Source: Massospora cicadina (taxonomy: Eukaryota > Entomophthoromycota > Entomophthoromycetes > Entomophthorales > Entomophthoraceae). Taken from it: DNA of 64,000 nt. Every line of letters begins with the position of its first letter. Positions within the stretch are counted from its first letter, which is position 1. Both the position numbers and the translations under genes were made by a program. The DNA is taken from positions 19,466-83,465 of the forward strand of contig JAKSZP010005666.1 of NCBI GenBank assembly GCA_022478985.1. Direction: 5' to 3'. Of this stretch, positions 57,499-64,000 are shown piece by piece. Below the pieces are notes generated by a model. The model was not told the origin of the DNA. It saw nothing but the letters and a program-made list of their open reading frames with translations, and did not search any database.

Positions 57499-59246
57499 AT
57501 TATGGAGACACGGCGTTATCTTAAGCATTCTCTCTAGAAGGGATAGAGGGTTCAGGGGGATTTTCATCGGGTATTAGCTTCAGGTGGCGGGAAAAGGCAG
57601 ACAAAAGGAGGTTAGGAGCGCCAGCGGTGCAGAGCAGAAGGAGAAAGAGGTAGAGGTTCTCCTCATCAATGAGGCCAGCAGTATGCATCACCTCAATATA
57701 ATGGGTGAGTTGGTATTCCTTAAAGGTGATTAGTTCAGGCATACAAGTAAAAGATTTACTATACTAGTGAGTATTGGGTAAGTGGTGATTATAAAGCAAA
57801 GATCTCGCTGAATTGATGCATTCATGGCCAGCTGCAAAAGCTAGTTCTTTTAAAATAAATTTAGCATCTCCAGGGAAATCCAATTGGGAAAGTTAGGTAA
57901 AGTGAAACCCTCACAAAGTGGCTCAATCACCATATAGAGGCTTGGCAGAGGAGGGAGTTGGTGGGGGCAGCGGGTGCTTTGACAGCCTTTGATGAATTGG
58001 TTTATAAATTTCGAAACTTGTGCAAGGATGGAAATGGTGGTGGAGGTTTGAATTAGGGGGTTATGAGAAGAATTCTGACCAGTCAAATTCAGGTTTAATT
58101 CTATAAATGCAGACAGCATTGACAATCCATTCAAGGGCGTTGTAAAATTTCTCTACTTATAACGGTGAGCCAGCAACAAGAGTTGGTTAAATGCAGATGT
58201 TAATTGGCCGTGCACTGTAACCATGGCAATTCCACCAGTGCATGAGCTGTAGTCTTCTCAGGAATGGGGTGAGCAGTCAGATTTTGGTTGGGAGGAGTGG
58301 TGGGAGCAGCGCACGTGGCAATTGATGGTGGGGAGGGAGGATTAATCCCCAAGAAAAATTTTTTAGTACAGTCATAAGTGGGGCTAATGCCGGAGAGAGG
58401 AGCGGTGGAGGAAGCTTTAGCAGAAAGCGCTGTGCATTTGTACTTCAAATATCAGAATAAAGCATGTGGTACAAGTTGCATGGCCATTTTTGATTTGTTC
58501 TAAAAAAGGATGATCAGGAGTGGATCTGATCACATTGTTGGGGTTATTGCGAGGTGAGTTATGGCAGAAGGGGCTAATTGTCATGAACACATGAGGCTCA
58601 GCGAGATGATCAGCACCATTTGACACCACAAACTGCAGCATGTGTTAGCTCCATAGGCAGCCAAGGTCTCCTTGAGCGCATGATGGAGACGTTTGGGAGA
58701 TGGGAAGGCAAGCAAGTGTACTGGACCAATGTGGCCTCATCTAGAAAGCAAAAACAGATGGTTGGAATCAGAGTGCTTTTGAAATCAAGGCAGCTGAGCT
58801 GCCTCCATACCATGGGATTCACATGAGAAGTAAGATCGAAGTACCCCTCAATGGGGTGGAAAGCAAAACCGGCGGGTTTGTAAACCGCAGTGGCCATCTC
58901 AATTTGGCCGCATTCACATAGAGGAATAGGTTCCCATACTTGACCTAAAGGTTGAAACACAGTTTTCTCCAAGGGAGCACCAGAGGGCTTTTAAGAAACA
59001 CCTGGGAGCGTATGAGGTGGTGAGTTAGGTCCTGAAGTGTTTCATAGTATCCTGAATAATTTTGGGGGCTAGCTGAGCCAGCTCAGAGGCGTTTTGGCGG
59101 CGGCCAATAGATGCCAGGAGGCGGCAAACCACCGCCTCATGCGGGGGCAGCAGGCGCTAATTTAGATGGCATAGGCTAGGTTTGGCGCTGGCAAAAGGTG
59201 GTTGAAGTTAAAAAACCTTTTTAAAACTTGAATTTGATCAACAAAG
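57499..59246 (-). mobile_element. X4, copy of repeat family X
   Basis: About 1748 bp on the minus strand in element G gag, between imperfect direct repeats tgattaaattaaaaatct (57481-57498) and tgattgaattgaaagagatct (59247-59267). The 5' hairpin is decayed (gcccccgcatgaggcggtgg on the minus strand). The 3' end stops shortly after the ORF, so it lacks most of the tail seen in X1 and X3. Confidence 0.8.
57540..59115 (-). pseudogene. X4 protein remnant
   Basis: N-terminal QNASELAQLAPKIIQDTMKH near 59100-59040, then 58972-58610 (120 open codons) with ATAVYKPAGFAFHPIEGYFD and TCLPSHLPNVSIMRSRRPWL. Next LQFVVSNGADHLAEPHVFMT and RSTPDHPFLEQIKNGHATCT (58641-58417) lead to a degraded knuckle (CTTCFILIF). 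The C-terminal piece 57742-57521 ends DENPPEPSIPSRENA. Same domain order as X1-X3. Confidence 0.7.
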
Positions 59247-60720
59247 TGATTGAATTGAAAGAGATCTTGAGGTACCCCCTATCTAGCCTGAAAGACCATA
59301 GTTTTAAACCTCCTTCCACTTTACTTTACCATCCATTGACAATGAACTACCAACTCCAATATGAGAACCCAAGGTTATTCAACAACTATTGAATGGCATC
59401 TACTCTTTGGGAGGACGCTCCAGTCACTCCCGCTCCTCTTCATGCCTTCCATGATGTAGTTTTATATATCTTGCTCTTCTGCAATTGAGAAAATTGGCTT
59501 AGGGTACCAAACGCTATCTACAAAGCTTCGTCCATCTAGACATCCACCATCTCCTACAAATAGTTAGGTTGCACCGCCTTGAAGTCTCATGAAAACTAGA
59601 GCTTACCTAAAACTTACATACATTTAAGTCGGCTTAAATAACGTAGCTTCCTCCTTCATTCATGACAATTGTGAAGCTTTTACATTAACCATTAGTTAGA
59701 TAACAAGGCTAATGATAAGATCGCCATAATGGATAGTGACATTTTGGTTTAACTTAAAGACCAGCTTCATAAAAATGTGCAGCTCCTTGAGGCCAACAGG
59801 AACTAGCACCTCAACAAGGTTGAAGACCTTATGAAGACCCTTCAGCATCACTACCAGTAGTTAGCCTCCCGCAATACTGCCTCTGAAAGTGGAGGGCCTG
59901 AAGGCCCCAAGGGCCAGAAGGTCCTCATGGATCACAAGGACCTTCTGGCTCCACGGTGCCTACACCTCGCAATCCTAACTGCTTGAAAAAAGACATGCTT
60001 ATGTCTCTTACTGCTTTATAAGATCAAATACGCAATGTGGCTCAAAGCTGTAACCTTCAAGTAGATAAATTGCCTCTCAACCCAAATTTTTGATTGAGGC
60101 CTTGTAGGATGAAATTAATAGCTTCAGTACTATTAAAAAGCTCAACGATGGGCACATCACTCAACTAAGGACAAACCAGTTGCAGATAAAACTATTTTGT
60201 GCAGATTGAGAGTCAAATTCTCCTCCAATGTGCCAAGATTCAAGCGCTAAAGGTTCAGGTTGCCTATTAAGCCTCCATTACCTTTCTAAACTAAAAAGGA
60301 TGAAATTCAGGGGTACTTATAATTATTAAAACATAAAATTTGAATAAACAAGCCCCTTGTGACTATGAAGAAGCAAAGATCTTTAAGCTTACACTAGTTT
60401 CTGGAATCAATACTCTTTCCACCCCTCTGGTGACTAACGTTAAGCTTAGTTAATAGAGAAGTTCACTCCAGGGTCTAAAATTATTACCTTTTTTTGTACG
60501 CTTATAAAAGCTCAATAGAGGAGGACACAGACCAGCAGAAGGTGAAGCAGATCCATTTCTGCATAAATATTAACACCCAGAAGATTATGACTCCCCATTT
60601 TAAGGAATGCTGTAACATTTTTGATAAGTTTACTGCACAAAGTTGGACTTGTTGTAGAAATATAAATGATGCTAGTTGTATGGCGACAACTAGTAAGTTA
60701 AGTCTTCTTTAAAATGGCTT

Positions 60721-61344
60721 CAAAACCACTCTGATACGCTCTTAATATAACTTTAGAATTCAACCATGGAATTTGAATATATTTAACTCTTAAATCTCTA
60801 AAACTAAAAATATAAATAAATCTAACTGTTGAAATATGTTTTTGATAAAAATACTAGGGTTTTAAGGACAAAAGTCGCATAACTTTTCATCTGGCTCACT
60901 AAAATCAGCTGATTATTCTTCTGAACTTTTTCCCTTAGTATTAACTTCTGAACATAGCAGGTTTCATCAACTTAGTTAATCCACTGTAGAGTAACATTTA
61001 CCGTTTGGCAGCCATCTAATAGTTTCAGGAACCAGGCCCCATTTTTATAAGGGCTGAGTTGCCTGGTTGCTCCTACAAACTACCACCAGAACAAGCGTTA
61101 AAAATCTCTTTAGTAGATTCAGAATAAAGGCCATAATTGTTCAGCCCCTCATCCTGAAAAAATCATAGTAGAAATCCAAAAATTTGCTATTAAGTCCTCA
61201 TAAAATTACTTATTTACCATGTCAGGGATGATCCTGATAAAACATAAATCATAAACAATCATAAGAAATACATCCTTTGGTGGATTGCAAGTAATCCTTT
61301 ATTTGGGGTTAGAAAATTGCTTTTTTGTGACAGTGGGCTCCGCT
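60721..61344. other. Unassigned AT-rich sequence
   Basis: No supported reading frame. Probably decayed element G sequence into which H inserted. Confidence 0.3.
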
Positions 61345-62978
61345 TTTCATGGATTCGGCTAAGAACTAGACTGGGCTCCCAGTTGAGGTGCTTAAGCACC
61401 CAGTGGAGGCCCCAGAATGCCAAAGGCATAGCAGTCCAAGTGACTAATAGAAGTAGGGTTCTATGGGAGACATGAGGAAAGCAAAGGTTCAATAACGTAC
61501 TGAAAGCCCCCAAGGCAAACCAGATGGTTGCATTAGGGCAACCGCGAGTCTTTTAAGGGCAACCCCCAAGGGTGGGAGAGGCAGAAAGAATGATGACTCC
61601 TCCAGGGTTCATAATTACTGGCCTTTAGATTCAGATAGATGGGCTTGCGCACCAGCAAGGGGCGGCACAGAGGCCGCCATGCTATTGTAAATATGAGCAG
61701 AGATATGGCAAACCCCATGAGAGGGGCTGGGACTGAGCTTCCCCTGGAGGGGGCGCTCTAGGTACCACTTGTGGACTAAGGCAGCGGTGGCAGAGGTGGC
61801 TATGGAAGACAAACCCACATGCGTCAGGGCAGGGATGCCTGGGGGATGCTCTAACCGGTGAGCAGCTTTGACAGACTTGGCGACTGAATGGATGGAAGGG
61901 CCTCCATTAAATGGACGCGTGAAAACAAAGTAAGCAGTGAGTTCATTGTCAGGGCTGAGGTGAATTATCTCATTTATGATCCGCTGCCACATGGTGGGAT
62001 TGAGCGACTGGATAATTCAGTCAGTGAACATCAGAAGGAGGATTTGGGTGACAGCACGCTTTGTCAGATTGATCGGCGGATTTTATAGATTTTTTATATG
62101 GTAGATGGAGGCCACGGCAAACTAGGTGGATATTTCGGATTTTATTCAATGAAAGGTAAAAGAATAAACTGACAACTACCCTCAGCTGGGACAGTTGCCT
62201 TTTAAACTGGGCGATATGCATGGGGAGGTATTGAGGGATTGTTCGTTTGAGAGTTGGGGAAGGGATTTATTTGGCTGGCTCAGAGGGGGTAGAAGGCTGC
62301 TCCCTGATTCTGGAAAAAGCTTAAAAGTTTTGCAAATTTTTCCAAATTCTTGGGGCCAAACCTAGTCAATACTACCAATATGGGTCCTGGTGACTCGAGT
62401 CATCCTGTTTGCATAGCTTGGGCAGTCCAGATTTGTCGTGGGAGGCAGGGGTCCATGGATTGGATTATTTGCGATTCATGCAATTCCCTCAATTGGGATA
62501 CTTGTGTGATCTGAACTCCCTGGATCCATTTCAGAGCGTTGGGGAAGATGATCCAAGTCGTTTGGGACTGGGTTTGTGATCTGAGCTGTATTCCAATCTG
62601 GCTTCTGAATCAGGCCAGACTGGACCAATTCCCCCAGTCCAGAAATTGCCAGCTGGGCTCCAATGGTGGGAATTGCCATTTTCCCAAATTTTGGATCTGG
62701 TTTGCCTGGGGGCTGGGTGGTCCCAGGGGCCTCTCCATGCCCCCTGATGTGTGCAATCTCCCTGCATACCCCTTCTATCAACCTTACCAGGATTTAAGAG
62801 GGGGGAAGAGGTGGGAGGGGATATTTTTTGGGTGGGAAAGCCGTCACTAGCGCTCATCTATCACATGGGCTAGGTCACCCAGATGTGACAGAGGGTCCAC
62901 TGGAGCCTTGGGGCCCCTTTTCGTCCGGAAGGGGTGCTGATCCCTATCCAGTTGCAAGGGCTGGTCCCAGTACTTACA
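61345..62978 (-). repeat. 3' LTR of element H
   Basis: In sense orientation it runs from tgtaagtactgggaccagcc (62978) to gaatccatgaaa (61345), 1634 bp. It matches the solo LTR at 44804-46431. The terminal tgaca of the solo copy is tgaaa here. A purine-rich aaaaacggaaagagta precedes it. Confidence 0.85.
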
Positions 62979-64000
62979 ATACTCTTTCCGTTTTTGACAG
63001 GGAAGTTCCACCCCCGGGGGCATGATCCAAAGCATAGTTCTTGTGGCGCTCTGGTAACTTTATGGCCAGAATGGCCGCAATATTCTGGGGAGGGCGGGGG
63101 GCTGTCAGGTGGGAGGTGTGGAATTCCTCTATCAGGTCCTTGCAGTTTGTATAATTGCACGCATTCACTCAGATGTTCTCTTATGAGGGGTAACCTTTTC
63201 AGGCGTCCAAATACTGAATGGATCAGCAGGACCTTTTGGGAAGCTACAATGGCCTCCACCTCCACTTCCTGGGATACCCCGGCGATGATTGGCTTGAGGG
63301 ATGTTGGCCTTTCCCCCTTAAAGGGGGTTAGGAGGGAGGTGTGGAAGACATTGTGCTGCTTCCAGTATGCGGGAAGTCTCAGGCGGTTAGCTCCATTGTC
63401 TGAGTCCTTCTTGACCTCGAAGGGTCCTGAACATTTGGCTGCAAGCTTGCGGGTGGGGGCTTTCAGGGGAAGGTTGCAAATCTAACATGACAAGGGAACT
63501 AACTGTGATCTTGCGTCCAGGAGATGCTTCCAATCAGCAAACTTCTTGTAGTCCTCAATGGACTTTGTCAAGTGTTCATGAACCAGGTTGTGTGTCTCGC
63601 AGAGAGCGCTTATGTGGTCCATAGTGGCAGGAACTGCCGAGGAGAGTTGGGGACCAATCTGGAAAGAGGGGTTATACCCCAGAGTGGTCTCAAAGGGAGA
63701 GAAGCTGATTGAGGAATGGAGGGAGTTGTTGTACGCAAACTGCGCTAGGGGTAGGTCCTTGCCCAGGTGTCTTGTGAGGCTGTCGCATAGCAGCGCAAGT
63801 ATTGCTCCAGTACCTGGTTCAACCGCTCTGTCTGCTCATTGGACTTGAAGTGGTAGGCAGTGGATCTACAGGGCTTAATGTGAAGGAGGGTCAACAACTC
63901 TTCCCAGAATCGGGCTGTGAACTGGGGTCCCATGTCAAACACTATCTCCTTGGGGAGACCAAATATGGTGAAGACATGGTTGACAAATAAATTTGCGGTC
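62979..64000 (-). pseudogene. Element H integrase core and chromodomain-like C-terminus (partial)
   Basis: Reading from the right edge: ANLFVNHVFTIFGLPKEIVF then DMGPQFTARFWEELLTLLHI (second DDE Asp), and SNEQTERLNQVLEQYLRCYA (Glu). A one-base loss near 63745 shifts the frame to LAQFAYNNSLHSSISFSPFE. Then come CSGPFEVKKDSDNGANRLRL, NVFHTSLLTPFKGERPTSLK and EVEAIVASQKVLLIHSVFGR.LK, with REHLSECVQL, the layout of a gypsy chromodomain, which tethers integrase to chromatin. The aromatic cage residues appear lost. Inactive as written, but recently so. Confidence 0.85.

Larger units (their letters stand above)
57310..60720 (+). pseudogene. Element G gag, interrupted by X4, with collagen-like segment
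   Basis: Resumes right of X4 at about 59268. 59894-59955 reads GPEGPKG and, one frame over, GPEGPHGSQGPSGS, i.e. Gly-X-Y triplets broken by a frameshift. Nearby are LKDQLHKNVQLLEANRN (coiled coil) and HLNKVEDLMKTLQHHYQ. The conserved gag block appears at 60494-60560 as YAYKSSIEEDTDQQKVKQI (compare LFVYESSMEGATDFQKTQYV in A). It ends in decayed sequence. Confidence 0.6.
61345..64000 (-). mobile_element. Gypsy element H (chromodomain-like), 3' part
   Basis: The minus strand holds the integrase core, C-terminal tail and 3' LTR; the rest lies beyond the right edge. Its pol frame is far cleaner and more GC-rich than that of A-G, with one frameshift and about one stop in 1 kb, so it is the youngest element here. 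Confidence 0.85.

Noticed and set aside
1..64000. Bacterial, plasmid or CRISPR content
   Set aside because: No spaced identical repeats, operons or ribosome-binding sites; the element classes are eukaryotic.

Overview
The window is eukaryotic transposon graveyard DNA, most likely from a filamentous fungus and possibly a basidiomycete with a TE-inflated genome. I infer this from element types only (Ty3/gypsy LTR elements with a shared primer-binding site, one gypsy with a chromodomain-like tail, a Tad/L1-type LINE); no host gene could be identified with certainty. Nearly every reading frame carries stops and frameshifts, many explicable as C-to-T / G-to-A transitions. There are no rRNA genes, CRISPR arrays or bacterial operons.

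Layout. 0.3-6.3 kb: a decayed LINE on the minus strand (ORF1 remnant, endonuclease, reverse transcriptase) split by an A/C-rich degenerate repeat at 2.96-3.86 kb. 8.19-51.48 kb: one very old gypsy element, called D here, with 1.1 kb LTRs and a perfect 5-bp target duplication (ggtgc). It is expanded to about 43 kb by nested insertions. Inside D sit element A (11.3-32.3 kb); inside A's gag, element B (12.3-26.9 kb); inside B's integrase, element C (18.15-25.90 kb, TSD gtacc); and inside C's 5' LTR, a tRNA-derived SINE (19.16-19.29 kb). Further along D are element E (34.09-40.96 kb, TSD tatgc), an inverted dimer of an unrecognised ~1.9 kb repeat called X (41.90-47.36 kb), itself hit by a solo LTR of family H (TSD caggg), and a third X copy inside D's 3' LTR (48.64-50.57 kb). 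53.5-56.8 kb: gypsy F. 56.78-61.3 kb: 5' LTR and gag of gypsy G, with a fourth X copy (57.50-59.25 kb). 61.3-64.0 kb: 3' LTR and pol C-terminus of gypsy H on the minus strand, running off the window.

The most novel item is family X: four ~1.75-1.93 kb copies encoding one protein of roughly 500 residues with a CCHC zinc knuckle and no visible reverse transcriptase. They are flanked by long imperfect target duplications (about 17-29 bp), as expected for LINE-type retroposition, and begin with a conserved GC-rich hairpin. I read X as an ORF1/gag-only retroposon; its protein family is not one I recognise. LTR boundaries, TSDs and motif positions were read directly from the sequence. Family names A-H and X are labels for this window only.
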